This document shows, one piece after another, positions 25,000 to 56,300 of a stretch of 64,000 nucleotides of DNA; position 1 is the first letter of the stretch, and the number at the start of each line of letters is the position of its first letter. Origin of the DNA: Rotaria sordida (lineage: Eukaryota; Rotifera; Eurotatoria; Philodinida; Philodinidae); contig CAJNOL010000632.1 in NCBI GenBank assembly GCA_905250125.1, forward strand, positions 1 through 64,000, given 5' to 3'. Below the pieces are notes generated by a model. That model saw nothing but the letters and a program-made list of their open reading frames with translations, was not told the DNA's origin and did no database searches. Both the position numbers and the translations under genes were made by a program.

Positions 25000-27900
25000 T
25001 TATTTGCAACATTATTGTATTTATCTTCATAAACGTTTACAAAAGTCATAGTGCTCGATGGTGATAGTCAACATAGGTAAATTGCAAACTATACTCTACA
25101 CAAAAAAAAACAACAACCATGTTTTCTTTTTTCTTTTTCACAGTCAACTCTTCCGTGCTGATGATTCAATTGATACAATAGATTCGAAAGTTCGATTAAT
25201 TCTATGTTAATATATTGATCTAGTTTTCAGAGTATTTCTTGTTGCAAGAAAATTGTTATAGACTACCATAATATTAGCATTTAATAATGCATGTGTCTTT
25301 GATCAACGGGAAAGTATTATGAGAGAAAAAACATTGAAAACAATTTTTTTTTTGTGTGAATTTTGTCTTGGCAATGTCTACAATAAAAGATGATGAATTT
25401 GTTTTACAAAAGAAAGATCAAGAGTGCAATATAAAATAAAAAATAGAACAAAATGTAACCTAACAATGATGAAGTTTATGAATTTAAAGTACTTCTAGAC
25501 AGTGATCATTTATTTAGTTGACTGTTGTGTTGAAGAAACTGTCAGCACAATTCACATTGTTGTACCTATTTTTGTTGGTTATTCTAAACTTTTATTCATC
25601 TTAAATATGAAACTAAATAATTTTTTTATAATCTTGATGTTTCTCTCATAGAAAATTTGAAAAGTATATTCTAATCCTTTAAAAAATTCATTTAATTCTA
25701 GTTGACATTATTTTTCAAAAAAATGAAATACAACAATTACTATATAGAGATATTTTTAATAGAATATCAAAACTGAGTTTTATGCTTTTATTGGTAAATC
25801 TAGTCACTACAACAAATATGTTTGAAAGATTGCAAATTAAATTATATCAGAAATCTTCGAACGAATGATGTTGATTTTATTTACTATGAAACTGGTGCAC
25901 CAATCATAGTATTTGTTGAAATGGATGGTGTTCTATTTAACGAACTTCACCTTGGAAGATTTAGTATTTTGAACTAATAAAAACATCAAGAAATTGTAGT
26001 ATATTAAAAATCAAAAATTCCATCATGAACAAAATAATGATTTAGTATTGAAAATATTTTCATAGAAACAATGAAAGTTAAGACATAGCAATTATTGACG
26101 GGATAAAAAAATTATTATTGCAATCCTAGTGAGATCAAAATGTGAAACACAATGTAGTTGCTGTTGCTAATGATGAAGAGATTACTAAATTCTATCTATT
26201 TTGGAAGACATATCTTTACCATCCTTTTATTTAATCCTTCAAAAATGCAATAAGAAATTAGTTCATATATTGGAACCAGACGTTATTAAAATACGGTCAA
26301 AGATAGTATATCAACAACGCCTGTCACGATCTGCGGGGAATGAGCTCAAATTTCTACCTGTATACTTCAACACTCTTTTTAGATCGTGTTTCACAAATGA
26401 GTATATATAAATGTCTGAATTATATATTAAAAAGCAGATATTTATAATTACTGCAGTTCCTTCGCAAAATTATCTGTGAGGTACATGTTCGTTTTTCCTT
26501 TCCTTATTCGTAAAGAAGATGTTCGTTTTTTTTATACGAGCAAGATATTCATCAGCATCTGTTTATTATAATAGACGTTGCTTCCTTAGGTTTATAAATT
26601 TATACTAAAAAAAAGACCTATTTTTAGTATGACTTGATTGTGTGATCCTAACATAACAATAATACAAGATAACAAATTTGAACATAATACAAAAAGATTG
26701 ATTTTTTCTTTTCAATAAAATCTATTTTTGTGAGGATGTATTACTATGCTATAGAACATATAACCAATAGAGATTTGCATTGCGATCATGAACGTGAGCG
26801 TGATACAGATCTCTAACAACGAAGAATGAAGTTTTATACTGCTAGACTTCTAAATACTGACTCAATAAATTCAATTCTATTTCTATCTTTTCATAAGAAT
26901 CTTGTTAAACACCCAAAGAGTATCAATAATTGCAAATTAAATACATAAAAATTGATTTTTTTTTGTGTGTACAATGGATTAATTTCCAACCTTCTAAGAT
27001 TCGTCAACTATTCGTTATTCTGTTGAAGAAATGAAAATAGCTCATGTTCTAAGAAGTGATTTTGAGCGCCCTCTTTTATTCACATTTTGCTTTCGATTAT
27101 GCATTATGACTGTACTAAGCAAAAGAAAAAAACCATAGATGAAGAACAAGCAAAACAAAAATATCCTGGTATACACATAAGCAACGTTCGAGGTTACATT
27201 TTTGGAGTTATCTAGTACATCCTATGCTCTATTACACATGGCACGAACATAAATTTATTTGAAAATTTTTTTTGGTTATACTTTTACGTACTTTTAATTA
27301 TTTTATATTTCATTTTTATACTTTGATTACTTGTTCATTCATTCAGAATAAATAATTAGGTGATGCATCAAGATTTTTCAGTTATCTTTATTCTTACAAG
27401 TAGTATGTTTTCTCTTGTCATCAAAAATCGATATAGAATGACGAAGTAAAAATTTTGTTTTTTTTTCTATTTTCGTTTATAGAAAAAACGCGAACATTTG
27501 TGTAGGATTTATATATAAAGAAAGAAAAAAGCAACAGTAAAACAGTCGACATGTACTGTGTGCACATACATCGTTATTTTATCTCAAATAGTGACCAAGT
27601 TGATACTATTCGTTCATTTATACTTTTTAACTGCCTGAGACCTTGTTTATCATTAACTCTTTCAATTCCGCATGTAACATAGAAATTTTGCGTTCTGTCA
27701 TCTTTCTACATGGTTGCATAACATATGTATTCAAAGAAGCGCGTGTGTTTTTTGCACTGAGCTAGTGCATCTAGAATTCGTGTGCAGCTGATTATCTAAA
27801 AGGGAACACAAGGGAGAGAGAAATCTAGATTTTCTTCAACTTTGTATAGCACGAGAGAAAATGTCGGAAGCGAAAGAGTTAAGATTATATTTAGTAAAGA

Positions 27901-28019
27901 GAATAGATAAAATAGAGTGCACTGGATGACCTCAACCACATAATCATAATCATATAAAAATACGTAGCATTTTCTTTGCATTCACTTATTACAGATTTTG
28001 CTTCCTTTGATCAATAATA
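25000..28019. other. Intergenic region upstream of catalase
   Basis: Three kilobases without a recognisable gene. Around 26290-26400 a segment ('cttcaacactctttttagatcgtgtttcacaaa' region) weakly resembles 22180-22225 and may be a shared dispersed repeat; I estimate about 60-65 percent identity over some 50 bases by eye. The last 30 bases before the catalase ATG include 'tattacag', a possible acceptor site. Nothing else can be supported. Confidence 0.4.
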
Positions 28020-30492
28020 ATGGCTAATACAAAACAACCGGAATTAAAAGAACCAGGTCCATCGGACAATCAATTAATTGATTACAAAAAATCAAATGTA
28101 AATTTGTTTTATCTTTTTTGCATTTTATTAATTAAGAATATATTTTTTGTTAAAAGAAAACTGAACAATTAACAACTGGTTATGGTCGTCCAATTGGTGA
28201 ACGATCTACGGTTATAACAGTTGGTCCACGAGGTCCACTATTACTTTCGGATTTTCCTTATATTGAAGACACTCAACGATTTGATCGTGAACGAATTCCT
28301 GAACGTGTTGTTCATGCTAAAGGGTAAATCTTTTTTTTTTTGATAATAAGAATCAAAAGAATGAATTAATCCATTAAATTTTTAGTGGTGGTGCGTTCGG
28401 TGTATTTGAAGCTACCGATGATATATCAGATATTTGCAAAGCCAAGGTACTCAAAAAGGGTACAAAAACACGTGTTTTGGCACGTTTTTCCACCGTCGGT
28501 AAGTAAGAACCTTGTAAAGTCAAAAAAGAATGTTTTCATCCTATAACGATGTTATAATTTCTGATCTAAAACAAAAATATGTTCTTTACTCGTACAAAAA
28601 TCTTTCGAGCATAACAATATCTAAATGCATTCAATATGATCTAACAAATATTCAACTTAATTTGAATCATAGCACTACAATTTGAAAAAATGAATAGTTT
28701 TTTTTTTTCCTTAAATAATTAATTCGATCTTTAATTTAATATGAAATATTTCTAGCTGGTGAAAGTGGTTCAGCTGATACAGTACGTGATCCACGTGGTT
28801 TTGCAATTAAAATGTATACTGAAGAAGGTTCGATTTCTTTTGTTTTTTGACAAAAATTATTTTTGAAAACAAAAAAAAAACCAATTCCTATTTTTTTCAG
28901 GTATTTGGGATTTAGTTGCTAATAATACTCCAATATTTTTCGTTCGTGATCCATTTTTAGTATGTAAATGTTTATTGACATAAGAAGTTTTATGAAAATA
29001 TCTTTTTTCTAAGTTTCAAATGTTTATTCATTCTCAAAAACGTAATCCTCAAACACATTTAAAAGATCCAAATATGGTTTGGGATTTTTTTGCAAGTAAT
29101 CCACAAGCAACACATCAAGTAATAAAAGAAATGTGTAGAAATTTAAAACAAAACAAAAAAAACAATTTTTTTTTTAAATTTTTAGTTTCTCTTTCTTTAT
29201 TCTGATCGTGGTGTACCTGATGGATTTCGTCATATGCATGGTTATGGTTCACATACATTTAAAATGGTTAATGATAAAGATGAATTTGTTTGGGTTAAAT
29301 TTCATTTTCGAGTAAATCACTTCTTTTATATATTTTAAAATTTGGTTTTTGTTTTTAAATTCTTTTCTTTTAATAAATAATTAGACTGATCAAGGTATTA
29401 AAAATGTTGAACCAAAACGAGCAAAAATCTTAGCTGGTGAACAACCTGATTATGCTCTAGCAGATCTTTATAATGCAATTGCTAAAAAAGATTATCCAAG
29501 TTGGACACTTTATGTTCAAGTAAGAAGAAAAAAATAGGAAAACAAAAAACAAAAAAAAAAAAATAATTAATTTTGCATGTAGGTTGCAACTCATGAACAA
29601 GTACAAAAATTCTCATTCAATCCATTTGATTTAACAAAAGTATTTTCACAAAAAGAATTTCCATTACGTCGTGTTGGTAAAATGACATTAAATGAAAATC
29701 CAGAAAATTATTTTACACAAATCGAACAAGCTGCTTTTTCACCTGCACATATGCCACCAGGTATTGAAGCATCACCAGATAAAATGTTACAAGTAAGTCA
29801 AAAAAAAAAAACAAAAGTCTCAATTTTCAATACATCTTGTTTTTTTGTAAATATTTATTTCTTAGGGTCGTCTTTTTTCATATGCTGATACACATCTTCA
29901 CCGTCTTGGAACAAATTATCTTCTTATTCCAGTAAATAATCCTGAAACAAATAAAAATGTTAAAGTTTGTACATATCAACGTGATGGTGCAATGCAAGTT
30001 GGACATAATCAAAGTGAGATAAATACGATTGTTAAGAATAAAATAAAAAGTAAAACAACATATTTTTCGATTTTCTTTTTTAGATGGTTGTCCAAATTAT
30101 TATCGAAATACATTTCATGGACCTGAAGTTACAAAACCTGAAAAACATCTTGAACATGCAACATTTGAATCAGGTATGGCTGCAAGACACGAAGCAAATG
30201 ATGATGATAATTTTTCACAACCAAGAGTTTTTTATCAAGTAAATAAGAAAAACAAGAAAAACAAAAGAAAAATATTTACCTTGTTTTTTTTTTTTTTTAG
30301 AAAGTATTAGATGATCGTGGTCGTGCTCATTTAATACAAAATATTGTTGAACATTTACAACAATGTACAGATAAAGATATAATATCTCGTGCAGTTGCTG
30401 TTTTAGCAAATGTTGATGATGATTTTGGTAGACAATTAGCTACGAGACTTAATGTTAATTTACCAAAAAAACATGTAGGTCTTATTTTTTGA
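28020..30492 (+). CDS. CAT: Catalase (haem, clade 3, small-subunit type)
   Basis: This enzyme degrades hydrogen peroxide to water and oxygen. Twelve exons join in phase: 28020-28097, 28157-28323, 28386-28498, 28756-28827, 28901-28959, 29014-29118, 29186-29311, 29385-29519, 29583-29792, 29866-30013, 30084-30238 and 30301 onward. The distal haem His79 is in '[17 protein letters not shown]', the catalytic Asn151 in '[16 protein letters not shown]', and the proximal haem ligand Tyr361 in '[18 protein letters not shown]'. Length is 519 residues if the last exon is read through to 30492. A 52-base intron (30475-30526) could instead join directly to a TAA, giving 514 residues. Neither end shows a clear SKL- or KANL-type peroxisomal signal. 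One signature position differs from animals (Leu in DTHLHRLG where Arg is usual). Confidence 0.94.
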
Positions 30493-32109
30493 TATTTTAA
30501 AATTTTCTTTCTATTATTTATTTTAGTAAATATCTACTAATCTTGCATTATTCAATCAAAATACTTATGTTTATATATAAATACAATTATGGAATAAAAA
30601 CTAATCGCAAGAATGATATCAATCCCCATTTATTTCTGTGCAATCGTTCTTTTGACATACATCTTATTTCGTTTTTCTTTTTTTCTTTTTTTTTTTTCTT
30701 CAACCAACCAATGGACTATTCAAATCGACAATATTGATTATTTGCCTTTTATATTTATATAGATATATTAATCCAGTAAACTTGTATAAAGAGTATTAAA
30801 CTAGCACTATTTCAAAAAAATTTTTTTTTCTAATCTCGAATAATGTCAAATCAAACAAATATAATATGCATGTCATCATGTACAAAGCTTTTTTGGTATT
30901 GGAGAATACCAATTTGTTAAAAGGAAAAAAATCATTCTAAATGTCTACTTGAATTGCTATTGAAGTAGAAAAGAGGAAAAAAACCAAAATAACTTTATGT
31001 AAAATGAAGTTGTGGGATGTATGTATTCTTTGATGGTATTTGAATAAAGCTTAATCATGTAAGAAGATTTAAATTATGACGTCAAACTATGTCATTTATT
31101 ATTCAAACAATTTATCGATTGTAATGTAGTCCGTAAACTATATACTTATTGTAATTTTCAAAAAAAAAAAAACCAGTATATACAATGACAAATTATACAT
31201 GAATATATTCAAGTACAAAAAAAAATTTTCTTGTTTAATTTGTATCTAATTCTAATAGAAGTTTTATTAAGAATATTTATAGTTTGTTTATTAATATTTA
31301 TTCTTCATATTATATATTACATTGAGAAATCAATAGTAAACCTTTTTGAATATTAATTCAAAAATATTTCAAGAACAATCAAGTGTGAAATACTATTAAA
31401 TATATAAATAATAATATGGATAATATATGTATATAGGTACTCTTTTGTTTTAAAATAGCTTTCTAATCAATCATGTATATGACGCATATTATTATGACAC
31501 ATTTCGAATTCATTCGACTAATAATTGTCAAAGCTAAAAGAATACATATTAAGTCAGGATTTTTAGTTCTTATTTTAAAATAGTGAGTCATTAATATTAC
31601 GATTGAATCATAGAATATGCTACTATTCAAGTTTATTATTTTTTCTATACAAGTAATATTTTTGATTAGTTTCATTGCTATACATAAAGCAAACATACGA
31701 AAAGGAGAATATGATGAAACATCGATTATACATTAGTGGGTGGTCGACGTCATTGAAAGATACATAAAACTCGCCTCATATTTTTTCTACATATAAGACC
31801 TATAAAAATAACGACGAAATAAAAAAAAAATCTCTCGTTATTGCGGATGACAAAGAGACGAGAAAAAAATATGAGAGACCAACCGACACTCAGAGAGAGA
31901 GAGAGAGAGCGAGAGAGAAAGAAATAGAGAAAATGGAAAAGGTAGGGATGTCTATACACAATCATTGACTGTCGTCATTTTTTCTTTTGCATTACAGCAA
32001 AGCGTGCACATATTTTACATACGCTAGTCCTTTCGTTTTTCGTATTCTCTTCAACTGCTGGCAGTTTTGAAGACAAATTTGTCGTTGAACGACTTTTTAT
32101 ATCGAGGGC
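30493..32109. other. Intergenic region downstream of catalase
   Basis: A+T-rich with no gene. It includes a GA-repeat at 31892-31918 and, between about 31800 and 31945, a purine-rich stretch on the plus strand just upstream of the bHLH-PAS-like gene. A similar purine/pyrimidine-rich tract precedes Scribble, so these may be promoter-associated features. Confidence 0.4.
31892..31918. repeat. (GA)n microsatellite
   Basis: An interrupted GA repeat of about 13 units lies within a longer purine-rich stretch, some 200 bases upstream of a start codon. Confidence 0.9.
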
Positions 32110-34209
32110 ATGTCTCAACAAAATACTCTCAAGGTAAATTATATTATAATATTTTATGTTTATATGATTATTATGAATGAACTATTATATTGCAGCGTTC
32201 ATTGTTGACAGCTAATGGTGGTGCAAATTCTTTAATAGAATGCACAAGTACACCGCATAAGCGACGTCGACAAACAAATCAAGCGCTGGAAGCATTAGGT
32301 CAACTTATTAAAGATCCTTCTATTGATAATGTTGAAAATAAATTAAATAAAAATGATATACTTAGTTTGACGCTAGCTCGCCTTCTTCGGCATAAATATT
32401 GGCCTTCAAATATATCTAATAGTAAGTTTAATTAAAAAGAAAAACAAATCAATAATAAAAAGAAAACTAATTTTTTGATCTGTCTATTAGGAGATGTTGA
32501 ATTAGCATCTGGTATTGAAAATTTTTCTATAGAAGATGATCTTAACGGTTTTATTCTTGTATTAAATACAAGTGGTCGTATAATATTGATGAGTGATCAT
32601 GTTGAATATTATCTACGTAAAAATATTGTATGTAGAAATAATGAAAAAATAATTTTTTTATTTTCTACTATAATATTTTTATTTTCTTTTGTATTTCAAG
32701 CGATCACTTTATTCTCAAATGACGAGCATTTATAATTGTGTAAGTAAAGAGGATCATGAATCTATTCGTCACGTTCTTTCAAAATCAACAAATATTGAAC
32801 AACGAATTATTTGTACATGGTATTTACCACGTGGAAAACGACCTAGTCGAAATTATACTGAAACAAAAGTAAGTCTTATTCATATCAAATATTAATCAAT
32901 AAAAGGGAAAAAAATAACGAATGTTTTTTTTTTCTACTTAGACAATGTTGATGACAGGTCGTCTTTTTTTTACTAATGATGAGGAGGATAAAGAGCAACA
33001 TGAACCATTATTTATTGCACGATGTGAACAGATTCTTTCAAGTGCACCAAATATTCCAACAAATAGTATTGGTTCACCAAGTGCAAAAACACTTCGATTT
33101 GTACTTAATGATCAATTATATATTAATGAAATATCATCCAAGTTAGTTTTCTTTTTCTTTTTTTTCATTCATTGTTTTTTTTTTATATTAATATTTACTA
33201 ATTTTTTAGTACTGAAACACTATTGGGCTATAAAGCTACAGAATTAATTGATCAATCAATCAATCGTTTTTTAGCTGCTGAACATATAAATATCTTAGAA
33301 CAAGCACGAAAGAATTGCAGTAAGATTTAATTCATTAAAAAAAATGTTTCTTTTAATTTAATTATGATTATTTCTTAGTGTTAGGTCAACATAGTGCAAT
33401 GATGAATGTACTCGATTTGTTTACTCGTGATGGTGATCGTCTCACTTTTCTTTGCAATACACATATGTTAGTTGAAGGTCGACGAAAAGCAATAAAACTT
33501 GGATTTCTTGCTCAATTAATTGAGTAAGAAACTAATTTAATATTAAAAGAAACAACAAAAACAAAAGAATGAAAATCTTCTTTATTGTTTTCTTTTTTTA
33601 GCCCATCAGCATACAATGAATTTGTTCTGTATGCAAATAAACAAAATCTTCAACGATGCAATACTGCTATACAACAAAAATTAACAGTTACGCCTAATAT
33701 GAATTCAAATACTTCAGCAACAACAAATATTTTATCATGTAAATAATTTTCATATTTAATTTTATGCTTTTTTAGTTTTTGATATTTTATTTTATTTTTT
33801 TTTAGCTAAAAATGAACAATGTATGAATTTAAATGAAATTTCAACAGTTCATCCTGTAACAATATTACCACAACGAAGAAAACGTCGACGAACAAGTCAT
33901 CCAGTTATGAAAAATGAACCAATTGATATTATTGATCAAGCTCAACAACCTCCTCAAATAAATAATGATTTAAGTGAATCACATACAAGTTCATCAGATA
34001 GTTTACCATCATCTGCATCACCAATACAAGAAATTGGTTACACACATGAATTATTTCCATCTTTTGATAATATAGTTGAATGTGGGAAATTCAAATTAAT
34101 TGATGATTTTCCATCAATCGATGATATTAATGTTGTATTCGGTATAAACAATGATCAAGAATTTCGTTTATTAACGCCAACAATGTCATCGTTAAAATTT
34201 TTTTCTTAG
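32110..34209 (+). CDS. bHLH-PAS-like transcription factor (NPAS4/dysfusion-like, tentative)
   Basis: bHLH-PAS proteins are nuclear DNA-binding dimers. Nine exons join in phase to 516 residues: 32110-32133, 32196-32421, 32491-32627, 32701-32868, 32942-33141, 33210-33319, 33379-33523, 33602-33738 and 33806-34209. A basic patch 'HKRRRQTNQALEALGQLI' followed by 'NKNDILSLTLARLLRHKYW' has the shape of a bHLH, but the loop and basic region are atypical. PAS-A is clear: 'LNGFILVLNTSGRIILMSD', then 'QMTSIYNCVSKEDHESIRHVL' and 'CTWYLPRGKRPSR'. PAS-B begins 'FVLNDQLYINEISSNTETLL' and includes 'GYKATELIDQSINRFLAAEH'. The Ser/Pro/Asp-rich C-terminus with 'RRKRRRTSHP', a possible nuclear signal, would serve as the activation region. 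The PAS-A pattern most resembles NPAS4/dysfusion, but orthology is not proven. The first exon is only 24 bases. Confidence 0.68.
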
Positions 34210-34577
34210 AAAACTCTTTTGACTTTCTCCATCTTCAACTATTCTTTCTTTTATTCTTTACCGTTCGTGGATCGACAAGTTATTTTTTTTTCTTTTTTAG
34301 TTTGCTCGTTAGTTATAGGAGTAGTGTTTGTAATAATAATGACTAATTCATACAAGAGCCGGTTCTCATTGTATTAACTCCACATTATTATTATCTGCAT
34401 TCTCAAATTTTTCTGTACGTTTTTTACTCAATGACATAATGATTATATCCTTTGGTAAACGTACTTTTAAGTTCTTCTAGCTTTCTTTTGTCGGTGAATG
34501 TTGCACCGGTGAAAAAATTTTTTGTTTTTTTTTTTGATTATATTTAATTAATAAAAAACACAAAGAAATTTATTATA
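34210..34577. other. Convergent 3' spacer
   Basis: This is the 368-base spacer between the bHLH-PAS-like gene and the roadblock gene, transcribed toward each other. It should contain both 3' UTRs. The plus-strand tttatt at 34569-34574 is a minus-strand AATAAA lying only a few bases beyond the roadblock stop codon. Confidence 0.5.
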
Positions 34578-35043
34578 TTAAAGCGCTTCTGGCACTTGAA
34601 CTACGATCATGATATATTTACTCTCAGGCGCAACGATGATTTCATGCTTGTATGAACGAAGACCTAAAAGAAGTAATTAAAAAAAACAGATTTCTAATTA
34701 GCAGAACATCGGAAATATTCGTTGTCCTTACGAAGTTGTTCAAGTTCTTGACTTGGATCAAGTTCACGAACAACACGTTTAGCATGAACAGTTAACTGAC
34801 TAATTAAAGCCGCATAGTGTAACGTTGTTTCATTATCCATACTCGTTCGAATAGGTATTCCTTCCGAATCAATTATAATTAATCCTTTTCATAAAAGAGA
34901 AAAAAAACGAGGAAGAACATAAATTATAAGTCCATGTAATTCGTTTAAATTAAATAGCACATTTGTATTATCATGTTACCTTGTACACCTTTAGCTGCTT
35001 GTATACGCTTTATCATATCATCAACTTCGTTTTGCGATGCCAT
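34578..35043 (-). CDS. DYNLRB: Dynein light chain roadblock-type (DYNLRB)
   Basis: This light chain of cytoplasmic and ciliary dynein dimerises and links intermediate chains to cargo. Three exons (34980-35043, 34732-34884 and 34578-34663) join in phase to exactly 100 residues; the family is about 96. It opens 'VDDMIKRIQAAKGVQGLIII', continues 'DSEGIPIRTSMDNETTLHYA' and 'VRELDPSQELEQLRLRSYKH', and ends 'EIIVAPESKYIMIVVQVPEAL'. These match the roadblock/LC7 pattern (KGVQGIIVVN.EGIPI..TMDN..T..YA; DL.FLR.R.KK.EIMVAPD). The ATG at 35043 gives MASQNEVDDM, the usual short N-terminus. A pyrimidine/purine-rich stretch lies upstream (35130-35200). Confidence 0.95.
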
Positions 35044-35601
35044 ATTTATTAGAAAGTAAACGAGCAAAAAAATACAACTGAATATTTCGACACAATGAAA
35101 CACCGTCGGACGTCGTTGACAGCAACTAACTAGCCTTCTTTCTTTTCTTCTTCTCTTTCTTTTTCTCACTTTTCTCTTTCAATTCTTCACCTTTCACCAT
35201 TAGCAAAGAGCAAAAATACAAAAAAGAAAAAGAATACGCATTTGGAGATCATATAGCAACACACATATAACTTTTAGTTTCTATAGAAATCAAAAAACAA
35301 GTGTATAAATGAATTCGCATTAAATTTACTTAAGAAGAAGAAGAAAAAAAAGAAGAAAAGAAAAGAATGAATGCGAGTATATTAAGAACAAACAATAATA
35401 AAAGAATGAATGAATGAATGCATGAATGAAAAAAGCACAATAACAATATTTAATTGTATTTTATTTTTTAACAAGCTGACAACTTCAAATTACAATTTAT
35501 TAGACCGAAACAAAAAAAAAGAAAACAGTGACAAACATCACTAGTAGAAAAAAAAGCAAAAAGGAAAACTCTATTTATATACAATATACAAAGAATAAAT
35601 T

Positions 35602-35639
<38 letters not shown>

Positions 35640-35694
35640 AAGAAAACTTGATCAAATTATATATTTCGTGCATAGATGATGATGTTTTTTTTTT
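35044..35694. other. Spacer between Scribble 3' end and roadblock
   Basis: Both genes lie on the minus strand, so this holds the Scribble 3' UTR and the roadblock promoter. It contains purine-rich tracts, a GAAT tetranucleotide repeat at about 35403-35420 and a long (TA)n run at 35604-35635. Confidence 0.5.
35604..35640. repeat. (TA)n microsatellite
   Basis: About sixteen uninterrupted TA units lie in the probable Scribble 3' UTR. Confidence 0.92.
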
Positions 35695-53353
<17,659 letters not shown>

Positions 53354-56300
53354 TTAATTATATAATAATTGTTGAAATTTAAGTGTTTTTAATAATTCTA
53401 ACATTGAATCAAGTTCAATATGAAATCGTTCAATTTCTTGATTTTTTTGTTTAATAATCGCATGTAATTTATTAACATCATTATTTGTATCTAAATCATG
53501 TTGTTTAATTAAACTATTTGTATAATCTTTTTTTATTTTATCACGTTTATACCAACGTTGTTCTAATTGATTTATTTTATTTTGAAGTTCTTGAAAATGT
53601 TTCATTTCCTATATAATAGAAAAAGTAAAATGTATATATATATAAAATAAAAAATAATACAGGTGTATGATAAGTTCGAGCATCAGCTAGTTCTTGTTCA
53701 AGTCGATGAACAGTAGATCTTAATTCATCATCACGAACACGTAATATTGCTAATTCTCGAGCATTTTCATCAGTATTTTCAGTTAATTTCTAAATAAAAA
53801 TCAATCAAAGATGAATTTTTCATTTTTTCTTTTTAAAATAACAAAAAAAATACTTTGAGATGAATAATAGTTGCATCTTGTAATTCAATTTTTCGTAGAA
53901 GATCACTAATACGAGTTTCAGTTGTATTAGTAGACATTTCATTAATAATCGTCTGTAATTCTAATTTATGTTGTTGACGTAGACGTAAAATCTTTAGAAT
54001 AAAAATATATATACTATAGAGATTAAGATTAAACATTGTTTGTTTTGTTTTTACTTCATCATCTTTTTCACGAATTGCTAATGCAACAGCTGCTTGTCGA
54101 TCATCTCTCAAGTGCATTAATTCAGTATATTGTTGTTGAGAATCATGTTCTAATTTTTCTACCTAAAAGAAAAGAAAACAAGTTTTTATAGAAAAATTTG
54201 ATCAAATCGTGAAAAATAAAAGTTTTAAATAGTTTAATGTCATTTTTCTAAATTTGATCATTCAATGCAATAAATCACGTGCATATTAACTCATAGACAT
54301 AGCTGTTACCTATTTTGATTGGCCGTAACATGTTTTTTTTTTTCATGGTAAATTATAAATGAGAAAATCTACAATGATATTATTGATTGAAGAATTTGAT
54401 TATTGTTCTTTTTTTATTTCAATCGTATAGAATTGTTTATCAATTTAACACGAAAAACACAAAAAAATGAAAAGTAATGAAAGAAAAATAATTTAACTAA
54501 TTGAATATTAAAATAGAACTCTGAGTTATTTTAATAAATATATATCAGTATTTAATTCTTATGTTACTCAATCCTATTGAGATATAAAAATAGTTTAAGT
54601 TACATTGATTTCATGTTTAATTTTATAATTAAAATATTAGAACGATAAATTTTTTTATTTTTATTTATAATATCAAATTCTAAATTTCAAAATGAATTAA
54701 AAATAATCTATGTCGATAGTATGAAGATTAAATTATTTAGATATATAAACAAAACTTCAGCTAAATTTATTTCAATTATTGACTTTCAAATGATAAACAA
54801 AATTTGATTTATTAATCTTTATGAATTACAAAAACTTTTCTTTTTAGTACGATCAAATTCATATGAAAAAAAAATTTTCTGATATAGTGAACATAATTCT
54901 GCTTTATGGAAGGTGACAACTTCAATCTATTCACACATATATTTCATCAATTATCGAATGAATATTTTTGCTATTGACTAATAAAAAGTTTGAACGAAAC
55001 TTTGATTTTATACTCAAATTATAACAATTCTATCCGGTTTTTTTTTGGTTGTTGATATTATCAAAAAATATTTACCAAATGTTTAAGTTGTTCATTTTCT
55101 GCATGAACTGTTTCAACAGATGATAAAGTTTGTGTAAATCGATCTGGTTGATATGGTTTAGTACCCATGACTAAACGAAAATTTTATAAAACAAAAAAAA
55201 AAACATCAGCATGTTTTATATCTAATCTAAATTTCTTACTTGCTAAACGAGTTTTTTCACGTTCACGTTCAGCTAGAAGACTTTTATGTTGTACATTAAC
55301 AGCATCATATAAAGCACGAAGTTTTTCTAATTCATCATTTTTTCGTTCAATATCTGATCGTAATAATTTAATTGTTTCTAAATCACGTTTTAAAGCTAGA
55401 AATAAAACTAATTAAGACAATAACAAATATTTTCAAAAATTTTACATTTAGCTGGTTTTGGTACTTGTATTGTTTTTAATTTTTCTAATTCATTTTTTAA
55501 ACGTTCATTTTCACGTCGTAAATGAATTTGTCCAGTTAAATTTTTATTTTTATTTAATATATCATGAAATTCTTTTTCAAATTGATCATTATTTATTGTT
55601 GATTGTCCATTATTTTTAGATAACATTTGTTTCATTAATGAATATTTTTCTTCAAGAATATTTAATTCATATAAAAGTTTTTCTTCAGATATTTGTCGTT
55701 CACGTAATGCTTCTTCAGCTTTATTTAATTTTATTTCTAATTGATTTCTATCATCTAAAGGATTTAATATCATACCTATTTGAGTTGTTGAATTTTGTTG
55801 ACGACGACGATTTATTAATTCTAAAGAAATAAAAAACAAAAGGTTTTAGTGAAAAAAAAAGTCAGAAGCAGAAATAGTTAAAGATATTTATCAATAATAT
55901 ATTTGGTAGTCTTCAATTACAGTCTATCGGAAATTTTTTATAACTGATTAATCACTTTTGAATCGAATGAACTATGAATATTCTGGAAAAGCGTTCGAAT
56001 CCTTAGATGATTCCTATAAAGATATTGGATTTTTTAAAGTTATTTTTTAACTGAATGTCGTGTTTCTTCTTAGGAATATCAGAAGAATTGATTTTTGAAT
56101 TTCGACTTGATGCTTTGCACAGAGACAAATCTTAATGAAAACAATTTATTGTGAAAATTTCAGATCTTTTCATTGTGTCTATCTTATGATACGGCTATGA
56201 TAAAAATGTGTCTTTTGCATCATACATATATATTGGCAAATTTCAATGTTCTTCTTTCAATAGAGAAGCAAATAAAAACAAACTTGGCATTTTCACAATA

